Below are positions 44,103 to 52,139 of a DNA stretch of 64,000 nt, piece after piece. Below the pieces are notes generated by a model. It was not told the DNA's origin. It worked only from the letters and a program-made list of their open reading frames with translations, and did not search any database. The stretch is from the NCBI RefSeq assembly GCF_021245725.1, contig NZ_JAJGSX010000001.1, forward strand, positions 496,001 to 560,000. Direction: 5' to 3'. The stretch's first letter is position 1. Every line of letters begins with the position of its first letter. The stretch is from Pseudonocardia sp. TRM90224 (GTDB lineage: Bacteria > Actinomycetota > Actinomycetes > Mycobacteriales > Pseudonocardiaceae). Position numbers and translations under genes: made by a program.

Positions 44103-45409
44103 CTGCCGAGCAGCACGAGGATCGCGGGCGAGACCGTCAGCAGCAACCCGACGCCGACGGCCGACAGCGTGGTGCGCAGGTCGTTGTTGCGCAGCAGCGC
44201 ACGCACGATCACGACGAGGCCGATCGTGACCAACGCGGCAGCCGCCAGCGCAACCACCGGCAGCTCGCGCCAGAGGAACCGGAAGCCGACCCACAGCGCG
44301 GCGCCACCGATCGCGCCGACGATCCACTGCCCGACGACCGCGGCCCAGGCCTGGCCGGCCGAGGCCGGGGACGACGGCTCATCGGTCATGATCCGCCGCT
44401 TCGGCGGGCCGTCCTCGTCGTCGTCCTCGTCGTCGTTCGGGAAGTCGGTCGGCGGGTACTCGCCCTGCTCGTAGCCGTCGTAGTCAGCGTCGTAGTCGGC
44501 CGGGTAGTCGCCGTCGAGGCCGGCCGGGTGGTCCTCGAAGACCGGCGCGGACGCCGCGGTCGGCGGGCCGCCGTCATCGGCGCCGGCCCGTCGGGCAGCC
44601 CTGCCCTTGCGCGGCTCGCCCCCGGGCATGGCCGGCGGCGGTGCCATGGGAGCGCTGTCCGGCTCGTCGTACCGGGGCTCGTCCTCGGGGGCAGCAGGGG
44701 CAGGGGCAGGGGCGTTCAGGTCGCGATGCTTGATCGGCCCGGTCAGCCCGGGGTCGCGCACCCCGTTGCGCTTGGGCCGTACGGCAGGCATCTGGTCGGT
44801 CGGCCGGTCGATGTGCGGGTCGTCGGCCTGCGGACGGACGGGCGGAACGACGGGATGCCGTTCGGTGCGCGGTGCGGCGGCCGGTTCCGCGTTCTGCCAC
44901 GGCGGCGCCTCGCTCTCGCGCGATCGGCGGGAGGGTCCGGGGCCGGGCGGTGGCGGCGGGGCGGGCGGCGCACCCCGGTCCCATGCCGGAGGCTCGGGGT
45001 CGAAGCCGCGGTCGGCGGGCTCGAACTCCTGCTCCCACTGCGACGGCTCGGGGGCGCGACCGCGGGGCGGCGGGTCGTAGGTCTCCGCTGCGGCGTCGCG
45101 GTCCCACGGATCGATCTGGTCGGCCTCGTACCCGCCGCGGGCGGGCTCGTCGTAGCCGTAGTCCCATTCCTGCTCACGCGCTGGCGGCGGTGGCGGGGGT
45201 GGTGGAGGCGGCGGAGCGGCACGCCGGCCGCCTTCACGCTGAGCCGTGACCGGCGGGGCCGCGACGGGCGGAGGCGCCGGAGCGCCTTCGTCATCGTCGT
45301 CGGCTGCCCTGCGCCGACGCCGACGACCGGTCGCAGCGCCGGCCTCGCCGTGCTCGGCGAGGAGCTCGGCGACTGTGCGCTGCCGTGGGTGGTCGGTCTC
45401 GGAAGTCAT
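44099..45409 (-). CDS. Pro-rich membrane protein (Rv0497-like)
   Basis: A 436-residue protein. It begins with the conserved actinobacterial motif RTVAELLAEHGE (about 11-22), followed by about 300 residues rich in Pro, Asp, Arg and Tyr including a run of eleven Pro, an acidic stretch (NDDEDDDEDG), and three C-terminal helices (about 345-365, 372-395 and 415-434). No catalytic domain. It is translationally coupled at both ends with the Ppx/GppA and TIM-barrel genes. Function unknown; perhaps a cell-envelope or polar factor. Confidence 0.83.
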   Translation of the reverse strand: MTSETDHPRQRTVAELLAEHGEAGAATGRRRRRRAADDDDEGAPAPPPVAAPPVTAQREGGRRAAPPPPPPPPPPPAREQEWDYGYDEPARGGYEADQIDPWDRDAAAETYDPPPRGRAPEPSQWEQEFEPADRGFDPEPPAWDRGAPPAPPPPPGPGPSRRSRESEAPPWQNAEPAAAPRTERHPVVPPVRPQADDPHIDRPTDQMPAVRPKRNGVRDPGLTGPIKHRDLNAPAPAPAAPEDEPRYDEPDSAPMAPPPAMPGGEPRKGRAARRAGADDGGPPTAASAPVFEDHPAGLDGDYPADYDADYDGYEQGEYPPTDFPNDDEDDDEDGPPKRRIMTDEPSSPASAGQAWAAVVGQWIVGAIGGAALWVGFRFLWRELPVVALAAAALVTIGLVVIVRALLRNNDLRTTLSAVGVGLLLTVSPAILVLLGR

Positions 45410-46416
45410 CCTGTACACCGTGCCTCGTACGTCGTCAAGCGTCCAAGACCACCCGGCGAGTCCTGCGCCGAACGGTCGATCTGGGCCGTCCCATCGAGCG
45501 TGTCGAGCCTCCGAAGGATGACACCCTCGCGCAAGGCCCACGGGCAGATCTCGAGCTGTGTGAGGTTCAGAGCGCGCATCGCCGCCTCCGCGACGAGCGC
45601 CCCGGCGACCAGCTGGTGGGCCCGGCTCGTGCTGACGCCCTCCAGCTCCGCGAGGTCCTCACTGGACATCCGGGTGATGAAGGCGGCGAGCTGGCGCAGC
45701 CCCACGTCGGTCAACACCCGCCGGGTGCGCGGGCCGGCGCTGGACGGGGCGGCGCCGGTCAGGCGGGCGAGCGACCGGAACGTCTTCGACGTCCCGACGG
45801 CCAGCTCCGGCTCGCCCACCCTGCGCAGCTTGCGGGCGACCGGTTCGAGTTGGGCGTCGAGGTGCTGGCGCAGGACGTCGATCTCGCGGCGCGAAGGCGG
45901 GTCGGAACGGAACCACTCCCGCGTCAGCCGGCCGGCGCCGAGCGGCAACGACGCCGCGGCAGCCGGGTGCTCGTCGCGGCCGGCCGCGAGCTCGAGCGAG
46001 CCGCCACCGATGTCGAGCACGAGCAGGCGGCCCGCCGACCAGCCGTACCAGCGGCGGACGGCGAGGAACGTGTAGCGGGCCTCGTCCTCGCCGGGCAGCA
46101 CCTGCAGCGCGACCCCCGTCTCCGAGCTCACCCTGGCGAGCACGGCCGCCGAGTTGGTGGCGTCGCGCAACGCGGATGTCGCGAACGCGAGCAGGTCGTT
46201 GCAGCCGGCGGCCTCCGCCGACCGGCTCGCCTTGGCGACCGTCCTGACCAGGGCGTCGGCGCCGGCCCGGGTGAGCGCTCCGGCGTCGTCGAGGTGCTCG
46301 GCGAGGCGCAGCTGGTCCTTCTCCGATGTCATCGGAGTCGGGTGGCCGCCGCGGTGGGCGTCGACGACAAGGAGATGGACCGTGTTGGACCCGACGTCGA
46401 GAACACCCAAGCGCAC
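45406..46416 (-). CDS. Ppx/GppA-family exopolyphosphatase / pppGpp phosphatase
   Basis: A 336-residue ASKHA-fold enzyme with the two phosphate loops VLDVGSNTVHLLV (about 5-17) and LLVLDIGGGSLELA (near 134-147). It lacks the C-terminal HD domain of E. coli GppA. The M. tuberculosis counterpart Rv0496 (PPX1) hydrolyses short polyphosphates. It lies downstream of the phosphate-sensing SenX3-RegX3 pair, which fits polyphosphate metabolism. Confidence 0.93.
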   Translation of the reverse strand: MRLGVLDVGSNTVHLLVVDAHRGGHPTPMTSEKDQLRLAEHLDDAGALTRAGADALVRTVAKASRSAEAAGCNDLLAFATSALRDATNSAAVLARVSSETGVALQVLPGEDEARYTFLAVRRWYGWSAGRLLVLDIGGGSLELAAGRDEHPAAAASLPLGAGRLTREWFRSDPPSRREIDVLRQHLDAQLEPVARKLRRVGEPELAVGTSKTFRSLARLTGAAPSSAGPRTRRVLTDVGLRQLAAFITRMSSEDLAELEGVSTSRAHQLVAGALVAEAAMRALNLTQLEICPWALREGVILRRLDTLDGTAQIDRSAQDSPGGLGRLTTYEARCTG

Positions 46417-46510
46417 GGGCCACAGGCTACGCCCATGCCGTGACGTCCCCGTTACCGAAGGGGCTACTCAGCGCGCAGGCCCGTTTACCCACAGCCACAA
46501 GAGATCAAGA

Positions 46511-46575
46511 CTTCCCCACCGTTTTGTCCATTTGCACGCCCTCTGGGGTGCGCAAGTAGACAAAACGGTGGGGAA
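46511..46575. repeat. Family A palindrome, copy A8
   Basis: Outer arms 46513-46528 and 46559-46574 pair perfectly over 16 bp (TCCCCACCGTTTTGTC). The inner half-arms TCCATTTGCACGCC and TCTACTTGCGCACC are a half-type of their own. It lies 13 bp past the regX3 stop. Confidence 0.92.
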
Positions 46576-46588
46576 CCTGGACGGGTGG

Positions 46589-47278
46589 TCAGGACTCGAA
46601 CTTGTAACCGAGCCCACGCACGGTCACCAGGTGCTTGGGCGCGCTCGGGTCGGACTCGACCTTCGAGCGCAGCCGCTTCACGTGGACGTCGAGGGTCTTC
46701 GTGTCGCCCACGTAGTCGGCGCCCCAGACGCGGTCGATGAGCTGCCCGCGGGTCAGGACCCGCCCGACGTTGCGGAGCAGGTACTCCAGCAGGTCGAACT
46801 CCTTGAGCGGCAGCGCGACGTCCGCACCGTTGACGCTGACGACGTGCCGCTCGACGTCCATCCGGACCGGACCGGCCTCCAGCACCCCGGGCAGCCCGTC
46901 CGCCTCGGGCCCGGCCTCGCCACCGCGCCGCAGCACCGCGCGGACGCGGGCGATCAGCTCGCGCGCCGAGTACGGCTTCGTGACGTAGTCGTCGGCGCCC
47001 AGCTCCAGCCCGACCACCTTGTCGATCTCGCTGTCGCGGGCCGTCACCATGATCACCGGGACGGTCGAGCGGGTGCGCAGCGCCTTGCAGACGTCGGTGC
47101 CGCTCATCCCGGGCAGCATGAGGTCGAGCAGCACGATGTCGGCGCCGTTGCGGTCGAACTCCTCGAGCGCGTCCTGACCGGTCGCGGCGACCGCGGTGGT
47201 GAAGCCCTCCTTGCGGAGCAGGAACGCGAGCGGGTCTGCGAAGGACTCCTCGTCCTCGACGATCAGCACCCTGGTCAT
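46589..47278 (-). CDS. regX3: Response regulator RegX3
   Basis: A 229-residue OmpR/PhoB-type regulator. Receiver domain 1-115: acidic residues 9-11, phospho-acceptor Asp52 in VLLDLMLPG, and the Lys of YVTKPYS. Winged helix about 130-229, with RVWGADYVGDTKTLDVHVKRLR. With SenX3 it controls phosphate-starvation responses. AGGAGG lies 9 nt before ATG 47278. It follows senX3 by 25 bp. Confidence 0.96.
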   Translation of the reverse strand: MTRVLIVEDEESFADPLAFLLRKEGFTTAVAATGQDALEEFDRNGADIVLLDLMLPGMSGTDVCKALRTRSTVPVIMVTARDSEIDKVVGLELGADDYVTKPYSARELIARVRAVLRRGGEAGPEADGLPGVLEAGPVRMDVERHVVSVNGADVALPLKEFDLLEYLLRNVGRVLTRGQLIDRVWGADYVGDTKTLDVHVKRLRSKVESDPSAPKHLVTVRGLGYKFES

Positions 47279-47303
47279 GTCTGTGCCCTCCTGAAAGGAC
47301 TGC

Positions 47304-48497
47304 TCACCCGACGCGGTCGGGCAGGTCGGCCGGTCGCCGGGCGGCGACGGGCAGTGCGTCGTCCTTGACAGCACTCAACTCGACGGCGGCCGGAAGCCGC
47401 ATCGTGAACGTGGATCCGGTGCCGGGGCTGCTCCACAGCCGCACCTCACCACCGTGGTTGGCCAGCACGTGCTTGACGATCGCCAGGCCGAGGCCGGTGC
47501 CGCCGGTCGCCCTCGACCGGGCCGGGTCGACCCGGAAGAACCGTTCGAAGACCCGCTTCTGGTGCTCCGGGGCGATCCCGATGCCGCGGTCGGTGACCGC
47601 GATCTCCACCCAGCTGCCGAGCTTGCGCCGCGAGACCGACACCGACGCCTCGCGCGGCGAGTACGCGATCGCGTTCTCGACGAGGTTGGACAGGGCCGTG
47701 ACCAGCAGCGTGAGATCGCCTTCGACGGTGAGCCCGGTCGGGACGTCGACGTTGATCTCGATCCCGGCCCCCTCCGCGGAGAGCCGCGCCCGCGCGAGCG
47801 CCTCGCGGACGACCTCGTCGACGTCCACCTCGCAGAGCTCCGGCAGCCGCTCGGCGCCGGTGAGCCGGGAGAGCGCGATCAGCTCGGTGACCAGGTTGCC
47901 CAGCCGGGTGGCCTCGTTGAGGATCTTGGTGCTGAACCGGCGGACCTCGGTCGGGTCGTCGGCCGCGTCGAGCACGGCCTCGGCGAGCAGCCCGACCGCG
48001 CCGACCGGCGTCTTCAGCTCGTGGCTGACGTTCGCGACGAAGTCGCGTCGGGTGGCTTCCAACCGCACGGCATCCGACGTATCGCCGGCCTCGACCATCG
48101 TGTAGCCGTCGCCGAGCGGTCGGACGTGCGCGAGCACCGCGGCCGGCTGGCGGCCGCGCTGGTCGAGCGGCGAGAGGTCGACGGCGGCCGGGGTGTCGGT
48201 CTGCAGCACCCGGTGGCACGCGGCGGCCGCCCGCGAGTCGGGCCGCCCGTCGCGGACCACACCGAGCAGCTCCGCCCGCGGGTTGTGCAGGACGACGTCG
48301 CCGGTGCGGTCGAGCACCACCAGACCCTCGTCGGCCGAGTCGAAGACCCGTTGCAACAGGTCGGCCATAGGTGGCGCGGGAGGCGGCGCCTCCGGCTCGG
48401 GAACGACGTCCTCGCGCCGACGGCCCAGCTGCATCCCGATCACGAGACCGAGCGCGAGGGCCGCGGCAGCGATCAGCACGCCGACCAATGCGGTCAT
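47304..48497 (-). CDS. senX3: Sensor histidine kinase SenX3
   Basis: A 397-residue kinase with one N-terminal membrane helix (about 3-23) leaving no outer sensor domain, a PAS domain (about 45-140), the phospho-acceptor His159 in FVANVSHELKTPVGAVG, and an HATPase domain with NLVENAIAYS, DRGIGIAP and GGTGLGLAIVKH. In mycobacteria it senses phosphate through the Pst/PhoU system. No pst or phoU gene is in the window. Confidence 0.96.
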   Translation of the reverse strand: MTALVGVLIAAAALALGLVIGMQLGRRREDVVPEPEAPPPAPPMADLLQRVFDSADEGLVVLDRTGDVVLHNPRAELLGVVRDGRPDSRAAAACHRVLQTDTPAAVDLSPLDQRGRQPAAVLAHVRPLGDGYTMVEAGDTSDAVRLEATRRDFVANVSHELKTPVGAVGLLAEAVLDAADDPTEVRRFSTKILNEATRLGNLVTELIALSRLTGAERLPELCEVDVDEVVREALARARLSAEGAGIEINVDVPTGLTVEGDLTLLVTALSNLVENAIAYSPREASVSVSRRKLGSWVEIAVTDRGIGIAPEHQKRVFERFFRVDPARSRATGGTGLGLAIVKHVLANHGGEVRLWSSPGTGSTFTMRLPAAVELSAVKDDALPVAARRPADLPDRVG

Positions 48498-48591
48498 GAC
48501 GGCATGGTAGGCAGGCCTACCCTGCTGGAATCCAGTTCAGACGCCGTGGCGTGATGCTGGTGACGCCTTCGAGCGGCAGATTTCCACCGCC

Positions 48592-48622
48592 GTTCACGCC
48601 ACGTTCATGCGGACGGGTTCAT
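48592..48622 (+). promoter_or_regulatory. Candidate PHO/RegX3 box (GTTCAC direct repeats)
   Basis: GTTCAC at 48592 and GTTCAT at 48603 are spaced by exactly 11 nt, as in the direct-repeat units of actinobacterial PHO boxes; a third GTTCAT starts at 48617, 14 nt on. The site is about 95-125 bp upstream of the senX3 start and 15 bp past the gpmA stop. Binding by RegX3 is inferred. Confidence 0.5.
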
Positions 48623-48636
48623 GCGGACGGGTCGGG

Positions 48637-49377
48637 TCAGCGCCCCTGCGCCGCCACCGCCGCCGCGGCCTCGACCGCCGCCTCCGGGTCGAGGTACTCG
48701 CCGCCGGGGACGGTCGGGCGCAGCTCGTCGTCGAGCTCGTAGCGCAGCGGGATGCCGGTGGGGATGTTGAGACCGGCGATGTCGGTGTCGGAGATCCCGT
48801 CGAGGTGCTTGACGAGCGCGCGCAGCGAGTTGCCGTGCGCGGCGAGCAGCACGACCTTGCCGGCGCGCAGGTCGGGCACGACCGCCGACTCCCAGTACGG
48901 CATGAAACGCTCGACGACGTCGGCGAGGCACTCCGTGAGCGGCAGGTCGGCACCGAGGTCGGCGTAGCGCGGGTCGGCGTCCTGGGAGAACTCGGAGCCG
49001 AGCTCGATCGGCGGCGGCGGGACGTCGTACGAGCGGCGCCAGAGCATGAACTGCTCCTCGCCGAACTCGTCGAGCGTCTGCTTCTTGTTCTTGCCCTGCA
49101 GCGCACCGTAGTGGCGCTCGTTGAGCCGCCAGTCGCGGCGGACGGGGATCCAGTGCCGGTCGCACGCGTCGAGCGCGAGGTTGGCCGTGCTGATCGCGCG
49201 CCGCATCAGCGACGTGTGCACGACGTCGGGCAGCAGCCCGGCCGCGGCCAGCAGCTCGCCGCCGCGGCGCGCCTCCTGCTCCCCCGTCTCGGAGAGCGGC
49301 ACGTCGACCCAACCGGTGAACAGGTTCTCGGCGTTCCAGACGCTCTGGCCGTGTCGGAGCAACACCAGGGTTCCCAT
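48637..49377 (-). CDS. gpmA: 2,3-bisphosphoglycerate-dependent phosphoglycerate mutase
   Basis: A 246-residue glycolytic and gluconeogenic mutase. Catalytic His9 lies in [11 protein letters not shown]; the partner His is in [13 protein letters not shown] near 180; [14 protein letters not shown] is the family signature. ATG 49377 is used; the upstream frame starts inside palindrome A9. It is upstream of senX3-regX3, as gpm1 is in mycobacteria. Confidence 0.96.
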   Translation of the reverse strand: MGTLVLLRHGQSVWNAENLFTGWVDVPLSETGEQEARRGGELLAAAGLLPDVVHTSLMRRAISTANLALDACDRHWIPVRRDWRLNERHYGALQGKNKKQTLDEFGEEQFMLWRRSYDVPPPPIELGSEFSQDADPRYADLGADLPLTECLADVVERFMPYWESAVVPDLRAGKVVLLAAHGNSLRALVKHLDGISDTDIAGLNIPTGIPLRYELDDELRPTVPGGEYLDPEAAVEAAAAVAAQGR

Positions 49378-49400
49378 GGCCGCAACTCTGCCAGCCGCCA

Positions 49401-49467
49401 ACTTCCCCACCGTTTTGGGTGGATGCGCGCCGGAACGGCGCGCAAGTGCACAAAACGGTGGGGAAGT
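49401..49467. repeat. Family A palindrome, copy A9
   Basis: Perfect 17-bp outer arms 49401-49417 and 49451-49467, plus an inner GCGCGCCG/CGGCGCGC stem. Same half-type combination as A7. It is 6 bp past the stop of the lipoprotein gene ending at 49474. Confidence 0.93.
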
Positions 49468-49473
49468 CGGGGG

Positions 49474-50085
49474 TCAGCCGGCGACGGAGAGGGAGTGCAC
49501 GATCGTTGTGAACGTGGCCTCGTAGCTGCTCCAGCTCTCCGAAGGGGCGGTGCCGGTCGCAACGATCGTCGTGCCGTCACGCACCGCGTAGACCTGGACG
49601 TTGCGCAGCTCGACGCCCGACTGCCGATCGGTGAAGGTGCCGCCGAAGACGTGAGCGGGCGTTCCGTCGTGCAGCGTCGCGGGTTCGTCGACGAGCCTCT
49701 TGTAGCCAGGTACGCCGCCGAGCTCGCGCCGGGTGCCCAGCACGGTCTTGGTCAGGTCGATGCCCGCCGCGACGACGAAGACATTGACGTTCGCAGCCTT
49801 CGGGCCGGCGGGGGTCAACGTCGGCTCGGGGTCGACGAACCGTACGGCGGTCTCCTGCTGCCCCGACGTGTCGACGACCCAGCCGGGCGGCGGGACCAGC
49901 CGGAACCGGCCGTCGGGGTCGGCGTACTCGTCCCCGGTCGGCGTCGGGAAGGGCGCCGGCGTGGTCAGCGCGACGGGGTCGGGCGCGGCCGAGCCGGTCA
50001 CCGCCGCCGAGCAGCCGCTCGCCAGCGCCGTGACGAAGGTCGCTGCGACGAGGAGTGCTGCCGCGATGGATCGACGGGCGGTCAA
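49474..50085 (-). CDS. LpqN/LpqT-like lipoprotein
   Basis: A 203-residue lipoprotein (lipobox ALASGC, Cys25) with the LpqN-type mixed alpha/beta domain: GRFRLVPPPGWVVDTSG, then RFVDPEP, NVNVFVV and a closing FTTIVHSLSVAG. Mycobacterial LpqN-like proteins bind cell-envelope partners. It starts at TTG 50085, overlapping the MarR stop by 4 bp; no in-frame ATG or GTG exists before the lipobox. Confidence 0.82.
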   Translation of the reverse strand: MTARRSIAAALLVAATFVTALASGCSAAVTGSAAPDPVALTTPAPFPTPTGDEYADPDGRFRLVPPPGWVVDTSGQQETAVRFVDPEPTLTPAGPKAANVNVFVVAAGIDLTKTVLGTRRELGGVPGYKRLVDEPATLHDGTPAHVFGGTFTDRQSGVELRNVQVYAVRDGTTIVATGTAPSESWSSYEATFTTIVHSLSVAG

Positions 50086-50603
50086 CGCCGCGGGCCGGGA
50101 CGCTTCGCCTGCTCCGGATCAGCGGCAAGGCCCTGCAGCATCGTGTTGCAGATCTCGCGCAGCTGCCGGACCTGGTCGCAGCTGAGCCGGTCGAACAGGT
50201 GGTGCCGCACGGTGCTGACGTGGCCGGGAGCGGCCGCGGCGAGCGCCTCGAACCCGGCGTCGGTCAGACGCGCCAGCGTGCTGCGTCGGTCGCCCGGGCA
50301 CGGCTCGCGCAGCACCCAGCCGTTGCACTCGAGCCGGCTCACGGCGTGCGAGAGCCGGCTCTGCGAGCTCTGGGTGATCGCCGCGAGGTCGCTCATCCGC
50401 AACGAGCGGCCAGGAACCTCGGAGAGCATGGCGAGGATCTGGTAGTACGCGTGCGGCATTCCCGCGTCGCGCTGGAGCTGGCGGTCGAGCGCGGCTTCGA
50501 GCAGGGTTGACGAGGCGACGTAGGACAGCCACGCGTCCAGCTCGTCGTCGCTCAGCCAGCGCGGCTCCTGACCGTCCACGGCGTCCATACTACGGGAAGA
50601 CAT
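50082..50603 (-). CDS. MarR-family regulator
   Basis: A 173-residue winged-helix regulator. The HTH core is LRMSDLAAITQSSQSRLSHA, then VSRLECNGWVLREPCPGDRRSTLARLT, typical for MarR. ATG 50603 has GAAGG at 5 nt, whereas ATG 50615 has no ribosome site. It is divergent from a VOC-family gene across about 60 bp, the classic layout for a repressor and its target. A palindrome in the gap is a candidate operator. Confidence 0.9.
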   Translation of the reverse strand: MSSRSMDAVDGQEPRWLSDDELDAWLSYVASSTLLEAALDRQLQRDAGMPHAYYQILAMLSEVPGRSLRMSDLAAITQSSQSRLSHAVSRLECNGWVLREPCPGDRRSTLARLTDAGFEALAAAAPGHVSTVRHHLFDRLSCDQVRQLREICNTMLQGLAADPEQAKRPGPRR

Positions 50604-50635
50604 TTGAACCTTCATTGGTTTGGCCTACAGTAGAA

Positions 50636-50649
50636 GTTGAACTCTCAAC
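50636..50649. promoter_or_regulatory. Candidate MarR operator between marR and VOC genes
   Basis: GTTGA-ACTC-TCAAC is a 5+4+5 palindrome located 16-29 bp before the VOC start and 33 bp before the MarR start. MarR dimers bind short palindromes in such shared gaps. Confidence 0.45.
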
Positions 50650-50664
50650 AGCCTGGAGCTCACG

Positions 50665-51162
50665 ATGCCCGTCCAACGCCTGAACCACGCCGTCCTCCGT
50701 GTCAGTGACGTCAACCGCAGCGTCGCCTTCTACACGGAGGCACTCGGCTTCCGGGTGAAGACCGAAATGCCAGGGCGGGCCGCGTTCCTGCAGGCAGAAG
50801 ACTCGACGAACGACCATGATCTCGGCTTGTTCGCCGCCGGCGTTACCGGGGGCGCTGCGGCCGGCGGCATCGGGCTCTACCACCTGGCCTGGGAGGTCGA
50901 CACGCTCGCCGAGCTCCAGCGCATCGCCGGCGTCCTCACCGAGCACGGCTCGCTCGTCGGTGCGTCCGACCACGGCACGACGAAGGCCCTCTACGCGAAG
51001 GACCCCGACGGGATCGAGTTCGAGGTCTGCTGGCTCGTCCCGGCCCAGCACCTGCCCGTCGGCGACGGCCCCATGACCGCCCCGCTCGACATCGCCGCCG
51101 AGATCGAGCGGTACGGCGCCGACACGAAGGGCGGGATCGGCGTCTCGGTGCCCACCGCCTGA
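50665..51162 (+). CDS. VOC-family protein (glyoxalase / ring-cleavage dioxygenase fold)
   Basis: A 165-residue vicinal-oxygen-chelate protein with two beta-alpha-beta-beta-beta modules. Likely metal ligands are His8 (RLNHAVLRV), His74 (GLYHLAWEV) and Glu near 119 (DGIEFEVCW), the pattern of extradiol dioxygenases and fosfomycin-type enzymes. Substrate unknown. Divergent from the MarR gene, which probably controls it. Confidence 0.88.
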   Translation: MPVQRLNHAVLRVSDVNRSVAFYTEALGFRVKTEMPGRAAFLQAEDSTNDHDLGLFAAGVTGGAAAGGIGLYHLAWEVDTLAELQRIAGVLTEHGSLVGASDHGTTKALYAKDPDGIEFEVCWLVPAQHLPVGDGPMTAPLDIAAEIERYGADTKGGIGVSVPTA

Positions 51163-51177
51163 GGCAAAGGGGAAAGC

Positions 51178-51942
51178 TCAGCCGCTGCCGTCGAGCTGGT
51201 AGCCGTCGCGGGCGGACATGCGCGCCGTCACGCTGAAGCGATCGGCGCGCACCAGCGTCTGGCGCCACTCGACGGGCCGCTCGCCGGCGCAGCCGAGCCG
51301 GTCGATGGCGAACGCCGCGATGTCGCTGCCGATGCCGAGCAGCCGGCGTTCCGCGGCGTCCGGCACGACGGCCCTGATCCGTTCGGTGCCGCCGGTCACC
51401 CGCACACCGCAGCGCGCGGCGTACTCGGCGTAGAGGCCGGTGCGGCCGAAGTCGACGTCGAGCAGCGGCGCGGCGAGCGCCTCGGGCATCCAGACGCGGT
51501 CGACGGCAAGCGGGTCGGAGTCGGCGAGCCGCAGCCGCTCGAGGTGCACCAGCGGCGTCGACTCCTCCAGGCCGAGCCTGGCCGCGACCACCCCGTCGGC
51601 GCGGACGTCGAGGGTGCGCACGACGCTGCGCTGCACCTGCCCGGTCGCCTCAACGGCCGTGAAGAGGCTGTAGACCTCGCCCAGCGACTGCTCGATCTCG
51701 GCGGGTTCCGCGCGGCGCGGCGTGCGGCCACGGCCGGCGATCACCAGCCCTTCCTCGCGCAGCCGCCGGACCGCCTCCCGGACGGTGTGGCGGCTGACGC
51801 CGTACTCCGCGACGAGCGCGAGTTCGCCGGGAAAGGCATCGGAGAACTCGTCGACGTCCAGCCTGCGGCGCAGGTCGGCGAGCAGCTGCTCCCACAGCGG
51901 GCGCTCACCGAGCCGGTCGAGCTGCTGGGCGGTCACGGACAT
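51178..51942 (-). CDS. GntR-family regulator, HutC/UTRA subfamily
   Basis: A 254-residue regulator: GntR winged helix about 15-80 (LVAEYGVSRHTVREAVRRLREEGLV), then a UTRA ligand domain (about 95-250) with PLVHLERLRLADSDPLAVDR. UTRA domains sense sugars or amino-acid catabolites. It is convergent with the VOC gene and has no obvious metabolic operon beside it, so its target is probably elsewhere. Confidence 0.9.
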   Translation of the reverse strand: MSVTAQQLDRLGERPLWEQLLADLRRRLDVDEFSDAFPGELALVAEYGVSRHTVREAVRRLREEGLVIAGRGRTPRRAEPAEIEQSLGEVYSLFTAVEATGQVQRSVVRTLDVRADGVVAARLGLEESTPLVHLERLRLADSDPLAVDRVWMPEALAAPLLDVDFGRTGLYAEYAARCGVRVTGGTERIRAVVPDAAERRLLGIGSDIAAFAIDRLGCAGERPVEWRQTLVRADRFSVTARMSARDGYQLDGSG

Positions 51943-52139
51943 CCCCCGGGTTCGTCATGGGCAGAGTCCGAACAGCCTAGTGCGGCGGCCACAAACGTCT
52001 ACCGGGTCGCTCGCGCGCCCAGACGACGCCTCGCGGCGTTGCCGCCCTTGCAAAGACGCCCGGTCTGAGCTGCGGGCGGCGCCTTGCGACGCGCCGCCTG
52101 GATCACGCGATCAACCCGGCAACGTCCGTGGCCACCGCA

